In this document: positions 1 through 10,376 of the stretch, one piece after another
How the letters are laid out: every line of letters starts with the position of its first letter
Numbering within the stretch: the stretch's first letter is position 1
NCBI GenBank assembly: GCA_021432605.1
Contig: MU271149.1
Location: forward strand, 1,426,001-1,490,000
Source: Coniochaeta sp. PMI_546
Taxonomy: Eukaryota; Ascomycota; Sordariomycetes; Coniochaetales; Coniochaetaceae
Direction of reading: 5' to 3'
DNA length: 64,000 nt
The notes under the pieces: generated by a model
What the model was told of the DNA's origin: nothing
The model's input: the letters and a program-made list of their open reading frames with translations, nothing else
Databases searched by the model: none
Made by a program: the position numbers and the translations under genes

Positions 1-51
1 TGTCTGTGATTAATCAGCAAAAGAGTCAATATTGAGACAAAACCAAAACAA

Positions 52-164
52 TGAGAAGAGTGGGATTCGAACCCACGCCCCTTTCGAGACTACGAGTCGG
101 GATGTGCACCCAGAATTGGATCTCAACCTGAACGTAGCGCCTTAGACCGCTCGGCCATCTTCCC
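52..164 (-). tRNA. tRNA-Leu (anticodon CAG) with intron
   Basis: On the minus strand a full type II tRNA cloverleaf can be read. The 7-bp acceptor stem pairs 158-164 with 53-59 (one G-T wobble), with an A discriminator at 52. The T arm is GTGGG-TTCGAAT-CCCAC, and there is a D arm with GGCCGAGCGGTC and a long variable arm. The anticodon stem is CTACG/CGTAG and the loop reads TTCAGG then T, giving anticodon CAG. About 31 nt of intron lie just after the base 3' of the anticodon, the standard place for nuclear tRNA introns. The CCA end is not encoded. Confidence 0.93.
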
Positions 165-375
165 GTTCCATGCTGCTGCCGTCCGTTAATGCGGCCTGTA
201 GCGCGACAGACTGGTCCAAGCTCGGGGTTTCAGAGCTTTTCCCCACGTAATCTGTCTTGGCGTGGATCTGCCAGGAACAAGTGTTCTTTGGACTGTCGCA
301 AGCTTCAGCCTCGTCTTGCAACAATTACCGTTGTTGCACCTCCCACAGCAGCGCAACAACCACGCCACAGCAACG

Positions 376-1428
376 ATGCATTTCTCCAAGTCGCTCCTTT
401 CTGCAGCTCTGCTTTTGGCAGCTGGTGTTGCTGAGGCAGCATCATCGTGGAGCTTCGACGAGGGAACTGTCGCCGTTGTCTCCAAAAAAGCCGGCGACGG
501 ATTGAAGGAGAAGTAAGCTGTCCTCAATCACTCCAAGTTATTTTCTTGAAACGTAGTTGCTGACACAGCTGCTAGGCTCAACCCCAAGAAGCCTCTCTCG
601 AAGCCAGTCACTTTCGGCAACTCGGATACCATCAAGATCACCCTCACGGCGAAGGACAATGGCAAGGGCAAGCGCCCGCACCAGGCCTTCGTGGTCCTCA
701 AGGACGTCGACTCGGGACTCGAGGCACCTTTCCCACTGACGACCAAGGATACCGGCAAGGCAGTCGGCCAGATCGTTCGTGTCACTGTGCCGCACCACAT
801 CACACAATGTCCAAAGCTAACCAGCCCACAGTCTCAGAAGGACATCCCCGTCCAGCTCCTCCTCGCAACGAAGCCCCTCCAAGCCTCCATCGTCATCGGT
901 TCTTTCGGCTCGGCACAGGGCCTGAACTCGCATCTCTTCGACCTCGCCGTCCAGCTCGACCCTAACGTGCCGGCGCCTGCCTACGAGAAACCGATCCGCT
1001 ACGGCAAGCAGCCCGAGATCCATCACATCTTCAAGGCGGACCCCAAGAGCCCGCCCAAGATCATCTCCCTGGTCTTTGCGCTGGCAGTCGTGGCTACCGT
1101 GCCGGCTCTGTTCCTTGGCGTAAGTGCAGTGTCTTGAGAAATGGATTATCCTTCTGCAATGGTTAGACTAACTCGACGTGCAATCCAGTGGTTCTCCCTC
1201 GGCGCCAACCTCGACCATCTCGCGACGGCCCTCGGAAAGGCTCCTCTGTCGCACGCCGCCTTCCTTGGCTCCATTGTTGCCATGGAATTCGTCTTCTTCC
1301 TCTACTACAGCACCTGGAACCTCTTCCAGGTCCTCCCCGTCATCGCCGTCGTCGGAGCTGTCACTGTTCTCAGCGGAACCAAGGCTCTTGGAGAGGTACA
1401 GGCCAGGCGCCTGGCTGGGCAGCGATAG
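376..1428 (+). CDS. SWP1: Oligosaccharyltransferase subunit Swp1 / ribophorin II
   Basis: Subunit of the ER oligosaccharyltransferase complex that transfers the lipid-linked glycan to Asn residues of nascent proteins. The model is four exons, 376-512, 576-774, 832-1119 and 1189-1428 (287 aa), with the frame kept across all joins. The N terminus is a clear signal peptide (about residues 1-21). A lumenal domain follows and includes SQKDIPVQLLL and a YGKQPEIHHIFK stretch just before the membrane. The C-terminal third is three hydrophobic segments, as in Swp1/ribophorin II. The donor of intron 2 is the least certain point: 775 (GTTCGT) gives a 57-nt intron, while 781 would also keep frame. The start ATG is the one immediately before the signal peptide. 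Confidence 0.9.
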
Positions 1429-1831
1429 GAGAGCAAGAGTGGAGATCGAGTTGCATCAGCTGGTAGATTGATCTGTTTGCAAGCAAGCGCGGGAGCGAAT
1501 TGAGTGACGGTTGGTGCTCCGGGGCAGGCAATGTCTTCTGTATATTACCGGGCGGCCTTCGAGGCACATGGCTGGCTAAAACGGAATGCAAAAAGCGTCC
1601 ATTACCACTCGCTGGCGCCATGAACGAGCCTCTCCGTGTGGTTCCTGTTGGAAACCCTAGTTCCAGTGATCCTGCCTGTGTCTAACTCTAAATGCTAGAT
1701 CCATCGTACAATCAACGCCGGTCCAACCCGGCCCAAAGACATACCCGAACAGCAGATGTATCAGTTCTTGTACACCATAATCGCGAGTATATCGTCCCTC
1801 AAACGCTATGCAAAAAAAAACATCATTACTA
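1429..1831. other. Convergent 3' intergenic region
   Basis: Lies between the stop codons of SWP1 (plus) and the SUR1-like gene (minus), so it should hold both 3' UTRs. An A-rich run at about 1811-1819 is the only notable feature. No coding or RNA signal was seen. Confidence 0.6.
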
Positions 1832-2905
1832 TCACCTTAACTCCATCTCTTCGTCCGGCCGGTCAGGCTTCCCCCTATTCAGCCGCCGATACCCCCTCCG
1901 TATCCGCCAAAGACGTCTCGCAAGTTTGAGCGCCAGAAAACCCAGACCCCATATGCTCCCCAAGATCAAGCCGACGTACAGCAACATTAACAGCACATGA
2001 TCGCCGATCCACTTGAACAGCCCATTGTCCCACTGGTTCCACGTCCCGCCCCTCTCCTGGCTGAAGAACACCCACCTCGCCGCGCCGGGGTCCATGTCCA
2101 TCATGATCCTCGTAAGCGGCGGCTCGCCCTCGGGCAGATTTCTGTGATACTCCTCCCATATGGCGGTCTCGAACCACTGTCCCGTGGCATAGCTGACAGC
2201 CAGGTAGGGCAGCGGGTAGTGCCAGGCGTAGGGTATGATGGAGTCCGTCAGGAGCTGCCAGAACGGATGGCCCGGGGCGGCGGCGAGGATGTTGTTGCTC
2301 AGGGCGCCCTTGCCGCCGTCCGTGACCCAGGTCGGGTAGTAGAGCAGGGGCTCGAGCGGGGCCCTGCAGCCGTTGTCGAGGTCGATGTAGATGCCGCCGT
2401 AGTGCAGCATGAGGAAGTAGCGGAGGGCGTCGATCCTCTGGACCGGGTAGGAGAAGCCGTCGTAGGTGGGCAGGAACCAGGGGTACTCGGTGGCGATGAA
2501 GGTGCGAGAGGTGGAGCTGGTCCAGAGCCTGTATTCCCAGCCCGGGTTGAGGGAGATGCATGTCTGGCGGACGGACTCCCAGTCCGAGGGCAGGGTGTCG
2601 TCGGTCGGGTCGCGCCAGTTGTGGAAGATTTGGTGGATTAGTTTGGGGATGACCTGCGGTCGTGGGTCCGGGGTGGTGGTGTTGTGGGCGAGCTCGACCT
2701 CTTCTTGCGTCAGGGCGATGCCAGAATGGGGCATGAAGATGTGCACGAAGAAGTAGATGCGTGTTGCGATGTAGCCGAGGAGGAGGAAGGTGGTGAACAA
2801 GATGAGGGCGCCGGTGAGGCGCCTCGAGAGTAGCCCGCGCATGGTGCCCGAGGGCTGGAGGCGCGGATACGCGCCTGTCGGGTGAGTCAAGTCGCGGGTA
2901 GTCAA
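1832..2905 (-). CDS. GT32 mannosyltransferase, SUR1/CSG1-like (inositol phosphoceramide mannosylation)
   Basis: Intronless, 357 aa. Residues 86-97 (IPKLIHQIFHNW) and the DxD motif in YIDLDNGC (D175, D177) are the GT32 (OCH1/SUR1) signatures. The DxD binds metal and GDP-mannose. A hydrophobic segment at about 31-58 and another at about 303-326 place it as a Golgi membrane protein. The C-terminal membrane segment and the downstream block GALSNNILAAAPGHPFW fit the Sur1/Csh1 subgroup, which adds mannose to inositol phosphoceramide to make MIPC, better than the Och1 subgroup. The start may be M1 (2905) or M22 (2842), which sits closer to the first membrane segment. The exact acceptor is inferred from subgroup resemblance only. 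Confidence 0.85.
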   Translation of the reverse strand: MTTRDLTHPTGAYPRLQPSGTMRGLLSRRLTGALILFTTFLLLGYIATRIYFFVHIFMPHSGIALTQEEVELAHNTTTPDPRPQVIPKLIHQIFHNWRDPTDDTLPSDWESVRQTCISLNPGWEYRLWTSSTSRTFIATEYPWFLPTYDGFSYPVQRIDALRYFLMLHYGGIYIDLDNGCRAPLEPLLYYPTWVTDGGKGALSNNILAAAPGHPFWQLLTDSIIPYAWHYPLPYLAVSYATGQWFETAIWEEYHRNLPEGEPPLTRIMMDMDPGAARWVFFSQERGGTWNQWDNGLFKWIGDHVLLMLLYVGLILGSIWGLGFLALKLARRLWRIRRGYRRLNRGKPDRPDEEMELR

Positions 2906-4938
2906 CTATATACAGCTGGCATCATGGTCGTCTTCTTTTAAGGCTGGACAGCTGCGAAGGGTGAGGTATGGTGTCGTGGTCGTGTTTTGTGATGTTATAG
3001 GAGATTATTCGGACTATTTGGCTGACAAGATGAAATTGGGACCCTGCATCCGAGGGTCCCACTTTGAACATCAATTGTTCTCCACAATACTGCTTGGAAC
3101 ATTTCTGGGCTCACGATCGGAGCGTCTTCCGGCTTGCACCAGAACTATATCTACTCTCCCAGGACCCGGATTCCCAAGCAAGCGGATAGTCACAAGTGTG
3201 ACTCGCCGCGTTGACTCGAGATCGATACAAGGGGACTGTGCTAGAAAATCTCGAGATCAAGCTCCGTTTCTCTCTGGATCTCCTCGATTGAACGACATTT
3301 ATGGGCATGTCTCCGTCTGTCTTCTGAACAAGAGCACTTGGTCAAGTACGCGGTCACCAGTACTCAACTATCCCTCACGAGTGGCAGCCGCCTTCATCTC
3401 GAAATACTGCAGCAGGGTGTGCTACGCCTCACCCGGCCAAGGATTGCACCCCTGAGCGCAACCTCACGCTAGTCCGCCGAAGAAACCACCTTCATGGCTC
3501 TTCGCCATCTGCTGGCTGTCCGCATCGCGTCGAAAATCACGGAACTTCGGGATCGCCTCTCTTCATGACTCTTGTACGGGGCAGGCGGGCTACAGGTCTG
3601 GGACTGGCAGATCTGCCAGCTTACTGCCTCGTTGGATTTTCAGAGCCATGATATCTCCCATTTCGAGTGCCGCATCCAGCTTGTTGATGGTGGTTGAACC
3701 GAGACCGTCTAGTCTAATCCTTTGCACTGAAGAGGTACTGTACGTGACGCAAAACCTCCACAGCTTCCACCGACAACTGTAGGAGCTATCGATGCTATGT
3801 CACAGAGCTTTCTTGGTTCACGCTATCTGCGTGCATTAGTATGATAAGAAGGAACGGAGCGACTAGGTCATGCTCATGGCTGATATGCTCAGCTCGACTG
3901 GCATTTCGCAGCATTTATGTCATTTCCCGATATCAGGCTCCGTCAATCCTAGGATCGGTTAGCAAGGAACATCTGAAAGGCAGAGAGCACAGATTTAACG
4001 CTCAACCGACGGGCGAAGTGTCAGGGCCGACAGTATCAACTCTCGCTGGTATCAGCGTACAACGAGAGGCATCTGATGCTTGAGAGACAACCGGCGGCGA
4101 AAGTCAGTCTGACCGAATCAAGGTGATGGCATCATTCGCGACGGTCGGACAAGGTGCAGCGTCATTTGTCGGGATTATTTGTCCCGGGACTCTGGACTGG
4201 TAATGGCATCTTATCGAGGCACACTCCCAATGTTTGGGTATGACGATGCGGCGCGCCTTAGCTCTCGAGCTTGCAAATTTTCGACTCCAGAACCGAAGTT
4301 TCGTAGAGCTCCAATCTCGAGCAAAGGCGTCTCAGAAAGGCCTCCGCAGGACTGTGGTAACGCTTAAGTAACAAAATCACAAGCGACCAAAGATATGAGG
4401 TGATGCTGGATGACTGAAGTTGGTGTGTAACAGTCAACGGCACTCTGAGTCTCACCCCGCGTGGCAGATAAGATGCCCTGCCACAATTCGCCTTGTCCCT
4501 CTCATTCGTCCAGATCCGGAAGGTGGAACAACCGCTAGAGAAGTCGACGACGACATCACACATGAACTTCAATTGACTCCAGCCATCTTGTGGCAGTATT
4601 CCCGGTCGGCGACGTTAGTACGGGCAGAGCAAACTGCCGGACTCCACGCAGCTGACGATCGGCATACTGTTCGGACTGGATACCGGGAAGAAAGCCAGGA
4701 ACCAGGAACAATGGGTAAATCTGCGATAGCATCGCATCCCGACCCCTGCCCAGACGGGTCATCACCGCCGGGTCGGAGGATAAGTACGCGTCCACTTCCC
4801 GTCCTTCGCCATCTCTTGTTGCCATTGTTGATATTCATCGTTCTGCTCCTGGTGAAGACAGGTCCACCATCAAATTTGCGGTCTCCTCCTCTACTAGTTT
4901 TTGAGTCGTCCAGCAGTAATATCACTGCTGCTGCTACG
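2906..4938. other. 2-kb intergenic region, no gene recognised
   Basis: Contains the SUR1-like promoter at its left end and the amidase promoter at its right end. A 164-codon open frame at 2961-3455 has no recognisable domain and looks fortuitous. The frame of the amidase stays open upstream from about 4420, with an in-frame ATG at 4711 (see the amidase entry). Confidence 0.5.
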
Positions 4939-6624
4939 ATGAGGGGCATCATCTGCAGGATCCTGGCCTTGGCCGGGACTGCTGCTTACTTGGGACAAGA
5001 CATCTTCGCCTCTGCGCAAGTATGTTCCAATTCAAGCACGGCCATTGGTGGAACGCCTTTCCCACCCCTGATCGAGGCAACTCTTGAGGACTTGGCCAAA
5101 GGCCTGGAGTCGGGGCTCTTCACGAGTGTCGACCTCGTCAACGCATATGTCGCTCGGATTAATGAAGTCAACTCGACTTTACGCATGGTTACGCAACTGA
5201 ACCCGGATGCTCTGGCCATTGCAGAGGAACTGGATGCCGCCAGGGCAAACGGCACCAGCTACGGGCCCCTCCACGGTATCCCCATCCTCATAAAGAACAA
5301 CATCGCAACGATGGACAAGATGGACAACACTGCTGGCTCTTACGCATTGGCTGGCGCCAAGGTGCCCGGTGATGCCACCGTCGCTGCCAAGTTGAGGAAG
5401 GCCGGAGCTATCCTCCTCGGCAAGACGAACCTCTCGCAGTGGGCCAATTATCGCAGCTACAACACGAGTAACGGATGGTCTGCACTGGGCGGACAAACGG
5501 AGGCGGCCTACTATCCAGGCCAAGATCCGAGCGGCTCTTCGTCTGGCAGCGGCGTGGCTAGCTCACTTGGTCTTGCCCTAGCTGCTCTAGGCACCGAGAC
5601 CGATGGCTCGATTGTCTCTCCTTCAGACGTCAACAACCTCGTCGGTATCAAGCCTTCTGTTGGGTTGACCTCCCGGTATCTTGTCATTCCTATTTCGGAG
5701 CACCAAGACACGGTCGGGCCGATGGCTCGCACGGTCAAGGACGCAGCCTACATCCTCTCCGCCATCGCTGGTCCTGACGTGAACGATAACTACACCTCAG
5801 CCATCCCCTGCGGCAAGGTCCCCGATTATGTCGCAGCCTGCGACTACTTCGCCCTAAAAGGCAAGCGCATCGGCGTGCCACGCAATCTGATGGCTCTGCA
5901 AGCCGGCGACCCGCTGGAACCCATCATCCCCGTCTTCAACGCAGCCCTGGACGTCCTCCGCGCCGCAGGCGCCACGGTAGTCGACAACATCACCTTCCCG
6001 GGGTTCGGGGACTCGGACTACCACGCCAACACCGAAGGCATCGTCCTGGACGCCGACTTCGTAGTCGGAGTGGCGCGGTACTTCGCCTCCCTCTCCTACA
6101 ACCCGAACAACATCACCTCCCTCGCCGAGCTGCAGAACTTCACCCAGGGCTTCCCGCTCGAGCAGTGGTCCCCGGAGCTGCGCGACACCGCCATCTGGCA
6201 GGAGGCCCTCGATCTGGGGTTCGACAACACCTCGCCCGAGTTCTGGGCCAACTACACGGAGCAGCTGTACCTCGCGGGTCCGCAGGGCATCACGGGCGCC
6301 CTGGCCAACTACAGCCTTGATGCCCTGGTCGTCCCCACGGCGTTCTCGTCTACTGTCCCCGCGCGGCTCGGGTCGCCCATCGTGACGGTGCCGTTGGGCA
6401 AGTACCCCGCCAACACGACGGTTGTGAAGAACGGCATCGGGACCCTGAACGCGACGGCGCCAAACGTGCCGTTCGGGATCAGTTTCTTTGCTGAGCGATT
6501 CAGCGAGGAGAAGCTGATCGGGCTGGCGTATGCTTTTGAGCAGCGGACCTTGGTGAGGAATAGTATTGTGCCTTATTTGCAGCCCAAGACGGAGTTGGTG
6601 GATGTTGTCGGCAAGAAGAGGTAG
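4939..6624 (+). CDS. Secreted amidase-signature family hydrolase
   Basis: Intronless, 561 aa from ATG 4939. It is an amidase-signature enzyme with the Ser-cisSer-Lys triad: the lysine is K119 in ILIKNN, the cis-Ser lies in the GSSSGSG stretch (about 199-205), and the nucleophile is S224 in GTETDGSIVSPS. Such enzymes hydrolyse carboxamides. The substrate cannot be inferred. Residues 1-27 look like a signal peptide and there are many N-x-S/T sequons (NST, NGT, NTT, NAT), which fits a secreted glycoprotein. An in-frame ATG at 4711 would add 76 residues with a strong hydrophobic stretch (RHLLLPLLIFIVLLLVK). I prefer 4939 because it restores the usual family length and a conventional signal peptide. 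Confidence 0.88.
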   Translation: MRGIICRILALAGTAAYLGQDIFASAQVCSNSSTAIGGTPFPPLIEATLEDLAKGLESGLFTSVDLVNAYVARINEVNSTLRMVTQLNPDALAIAEELDAARANGTSYGPLHGIPILIKNNIATMDKMDNTAGSYALAGAKVPGDATVAAKLRKAGAILLGKTNLSQWANYRSYNTSNGWSALGGQTEAAYYPGQDPSGSSSGSGVASSLGLALAALGTETDGSIVSPSDVNNLVGIKPSVGLTSRYLVIPISEHQDTVGPMARTVKDAAYILSAIAGPDVNDNYTSAIPCGKVPDYVAACDYFALKGKRIGVPRNLMALQAGDPLEPIIPVFNAALDVLRAAGATVVDNITFPGFGDSDYHANTEGIVLDADFVVGVARYFASLSYNPNNITSLAELQNFTQGFPLEQWSPELRDTAIWQEALDLGFDNTSPEFWANYTEQLYLAGPQGITGALANYSLDALVVPTAFSSTVPARLGSPIVTVPLGKYPANTTVVKNGIGTLNATAPNVPFGISFFAERFSEEKLIGLAYAFEQRTLVRNSIVPYLQPKTELVDVVGKKR

Positions 6625-6737
6625 GCGTCGTCGTACCGCAACCGGGGAGTGATGCATGGCGGCAACGTGTGTAAATGTCGTTAACGAACATATGAGTGAC
6701 GATAAAATAATAGCAATAACGAAGTAATAAATTGAAT

Positions 6738-8805
6738 CTAGACAAGGATGAACTCCTGTTCTTCAAACTCCTCACCAAGCGCATCCCCGTCCATGAGCCC
6801 ATGAATGTAGCAATCCCCGACAATGCGATATTTGCCATCGCCCGCATCACGGATCATGAACGGGTAGTCACAGCCGTAGAACACAGCAACCCTATCCCCG
6901 GGCATCGCCCCGTCCACAGCCCAGCCGTACCTCCCAGCCTCAGACTCATAAAAGCGCCGATGGTAGCACCATCTCAAGTGCGCGCTCCTGACAGTCGTGG
7001 CGTCGGGCGACGTCCCAAGCCCAATGGCCATCCGTGCAATATGATATTTTAAATGCACGAAGGGAGGCCTCATGAGCCCCAAGAGCGGCGGCTCGTCAGG
7101 CGAGACGATAGCAGCGAGCGTCGCCAGCACCTCCTCCCAGGCACACCCGTAGTCGGCGTCCAGAGGCTCGTTCTCCCGCGTGCGGTTGCACATGAAGGTC
7201 CGCCACATGTTCTCGTACGACTCCATGGTGAACAGCTCGTTGCACGGCCACGCGAGACTGAGCATGTTCTCCCACTGCTCGTGCATGTGCTCCTGGGACT
7301 TCATGTAGTGCGCCTTGGTCTTGACCTTTGGGTCGGTTTCGTCGGCGTCTGTCCAGTCCGGGTTGAAGGAGTAGGCTGGGATTTTGGTTTTATCGTCTAT
7401 TTCACTGACGGTGTCGAGGAGACGTCCTTTTAGGCGAAGCTCGCCTTTTGTGGTGTCGATCAGCAGCTGAGGCTTGGTCGGGCCCGCTGCGGTGCATTTC
7501 AGGCCGCGGATGCGGAGAGGTTCGGCCCAGCCCGGCCGCGTCCAGTCCGGGACCCACGAGGGGAGGTCAAGGGACTTTGGGTGGCTGGATTCGACGCAGT
7601 GACACAAGATGTTGAGAGAACCGCTTTGCAGGTGTTGGACGGCTATGTCTGTGAAGACCTGCTCGGAGCTCTTGGCGTAGTCTGCTTCCACCACATCGTC
7701 TGGGTTCAGGAGACCGACGAGTCCGTATAGTTTATCCCTCGGATCTGTGCTCTTGAAATGCCGCAGTTGCTCGAGAAGGTCCAGGAGTTCAATATTGAGC
7801 TCACCTTTGATTCGATCCTTGCGAAGATCTCCCATGATCCCGATCGTCTTGGAGGCGAAAGGGTGAGGGATGACTTGATCCATCGAGTATATTCTAAGCG
7901 TGGAGATCAGGGAGAACAACGAATGCCATGACATTTTGGCAGGGCCGGCGTAGAGCACGGCGTCCTTTGCATTCGCTATTTCCTGGACGACCCATATGCG
8001 TTCAAACTTTTGTAGCTGTCAACGACGGACTGGCAGTCACAATGAGAGGAGCACATACCCAAGCGCGGCCAATGAATTGAGCTATAGCATCCCACTCGAT
8101 CGCATACCACTGCGGATGCGATATTAGGATCTCCTGGACTCTGTTGCGACTCGCACCATCAAGCCGCTCTGATTCCTCATTGATAATCTTTCGCAGCTCT
8201 CCAAAGGCATGAAATGCCCTCCGCTCGTGACCCCCACTTTCTCCAAGCCAGATGCGTACCATCGCCGCGTTGGTGTAGATCTTGCCCATCATCTTGACGT
8301 GCTCGTTACGCTCGGCGACGTCAGCCTGGTTGATGCATAGAGCATCCACCCATATCCTCAGAGGTTCTGTCAATTCCGTTCGCACCCGTCTGAGCGCCCG
8401 GAATAGTTCACCGCCAATCGTCACTTCCACGTTGTCGCAGTATATCTTGGCATTCGGGAGCACGCCGCCCTTGCGGATGTAGACGAACTCGAAGCGCGGA
8501 TCGCCGAGCAAGTCGCCGACTCTGACGACACTGGGTTCTTCATCCTCCGAGTCCGGGTCGGGGCCCAACATGACTTTGAGATCCATGTCGGGCTCGCAGG
8601 TCACGCTCTTACTCCAGCAGTAGCTGAGACAGTCGTAGGGCTCACTCGCCTCGATCTCCATGTGTGAGAGGCCGCATTGCAGATCTTCATCATATTTACC
8701 GGGATACAAGGTAAGAATCCTCGTTTCGAGGGGAAGCTTCAAAGGCTGATAAGGATAAGATGTCATGGTCAGCCAGGTCGAAGCGCTGAGTATCGTCGAT
8801 TCCAT
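6738..8805 (-). CDS. Heterokaryon incompatibility (HET) domain protein
   Basis: Two exons, 8805-8059 and 8015-6738, joined by a 43-nt intron with a GTATGT donor; 674 aa. HET-domain hallmarks are in order: YDCLSYCW (about residue 57), LRIWVDALCINQ, the MGKIYTNAAMVRIWLGE block, and FERIWVVQEIANAK just after the splice, which confirms the joint. HET domains are TIR-like and trigger cell death on allorecognition in some fungi. Most copies in a genome have no known partner. The C-terminal 350 residues have no domain I recognise, but end in a segment with GDRVAVFYGCDYPFMIR, typical of this family. Translation could also begin at M14 (8766). Confidence 0.87.
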
Positions 8806-9413
8806 AAAACTTCAATCCACGAGGAGAGGCCGGTGACACTTATGGGATAGCCCAAGCGTGCACAGCACTCGATGTGACGCGGGCATCCCTATGTGTGGCT
8901 GTGTTTCCTCCTACTGAGGTGCCATTAGGCAGCGGAGGAGAGCGGCGAGACCATTTCCTGATGGAGTTAAGAGGATGAACGGTCCACTAGTGGTCCACGA
9001 GACTACCGCATCCCGGAGGATGAAGAGGCAAGGCATATTCACTATCTACTGGACGATTGAGTGATGAGAGCTGAAAAGTAGAAGGAGTGTTGACGAAAGA
9101 ACAGTCCCAAAGACCGAAAATACTAAACAACAGAAGCTATAGATGCACTCAACATCTAGAACACAAAATTTCAAAAAGGAATAGGTACTGTACAAGGCCT
9201 AATTCAGTTCAGAGCATTCAGTTGGCAACGGAGGAAACAGAGCACTGACTCAGCGGCCCCGCAGCGGGCCAGAAAGCTTATCACAACGTCGCCATCCAAT
9301 CAGGACCCCTAAGAGGACAGCTAAAGCTGCCACAAGCTCAAACTCTAAACTCCTAAACTCAACCTCAGACACAGCGCCAATTATCACCTCACCACAAACA
9401 ACTCACTCACAAG
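8806..9413. other. Divergent intergenic region (HET / YAE1)
   Basis: Separates the minus-strand HET gene from plus-strand YAE1 and so holds both promoters. A purine-rich stretch lies at about 9060-9180. No coding or RNA signal was seen. Confidence 0.55.
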
Positions 9414-10133
9414 ATGCTCCTCAGAACAACCTCGGACCCAGATATATTCAACTCAATGGCCGGCTCAAACTCACGTTCTCCGTCTCCTCATGAACACCTC
9501 CCGCATGACAACGACGCCCTAGATGACGTGTGGGGCGACTCAGCTCCCTCATCACCCTCCGTCTTTCCCAGCCATCACACGCCGTCCCACCATCCCTCGG
9601 ACATTCCACGCCTACAGCAAAAACACGCAACAGCGGGCTACCGCGACGGCATAACGGCCGCCAAAGCCGCGAGCGCGCAGGCGGGGTTCGACGAAGGGTT
9701 CGGTCTCGGAGCCGTCATCGGGGCTCGAGCGGGGCGGGTGCTGGGGGTCATCGAGGGTCTCGCTGGGGCTGTGCCCTCTGACGATGGACTGAGGAAGTTG
9801 TTGGAGGATGCGAAGAGGGAGTTGGGCGTGGTTTCAATCTTCGGGCCGGAGTATTGGGATGACGAAGGCGTCTGGCGGTACGAGGTCGCTCCTGCGAGTG
9901 GCGGAGCGAAGGCCGAGGAGGAGATAGTCTTTGCTGATGTTGCGGGTGCGCATCCGTTGGTGAGGAAATGGGAAGGCGTGCTTGGAGTGGAAGCAAGGAG
10001 GTGGGGGATTGATCTGGAGGTGCTGAGTGGAGACGAGGGCGTTGTCAGGGTGGGTGACGATGTTGCAGGGGAGACCATGGGGGATTCCAAGACTATGGCT
10101 AGTGCGAAGGAGAAGAAGGCTTTGGATTGGTAG
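9414..10133 (+). CDS. YAE1: Yae1-domain protein (adaptor for Fe-S maturation of ABCE1)
   Basis: Intronless, 239 aa. It carries the N-terminal DDVWGD motif (about 37-42) and the deca-GX3 repeat region GYRDGI (75-80), GFDEGF (91-96) and G..IGARAGRVLG, which together define the Yae1 family. In yeast Yae1 works with Lto1 to recruit the cytosolic iron-sulfur assembly machinery to the ribosome-recycling ATPase Rli1/ABCE1. The C-terminal 120 residues are fungal-specific and hydrophilic. M15 (9456) is an alternative start. It is convergent with the RBR ligase gene downstream. Confidence 0.87.
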   Translation: MLLRTTSDPDIFNSMAGSNSRSPSPHEHLPHDNDALDDVWGDSAPSSPSVFPSHHTPSHHPSDIPRLQQKHATAGYRDGITAAKAASAQAGFDEGFGLGAVIGARAGRVLGVIEGLAGAVPSDDGLRKLLEDAKRELGVVSIFGPEYWDDEGVWRYEVAPASGGAKAEEEIVFADVAGAHPLVRKWEGVLGVEARRWGIDLEVLSGDEGVVRVGDDVAGETMGDSKTMASAKEKKALDW

Positions 10134-10376
10134 GCCACTGCGACGTCGCGGTTTGGTCTTTGGATCACTGGAGAAGATGACGAAGCATTACTCACAACGG
10201 CTCTTGTTGAGTATTTCAAGGTTCGCCGACGGCTATCAGCTTGATGTGTTCATTGGCTAACTTCTAGCTACAGACTGCGCATGCTTGCGGCTACACTGCG
10301 ATTCAAGCCCTGTGGTGCTGTAGGGATAAAATGGTGTCGAGCACTTGACCTCTTCCAATGGTCACAAGTGACTTCC

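Noticed and set aside
2961-3455. 164-codon open frame upstream of the amidase
   Set aside because: No start context, domain or splice logic; composition looks random.
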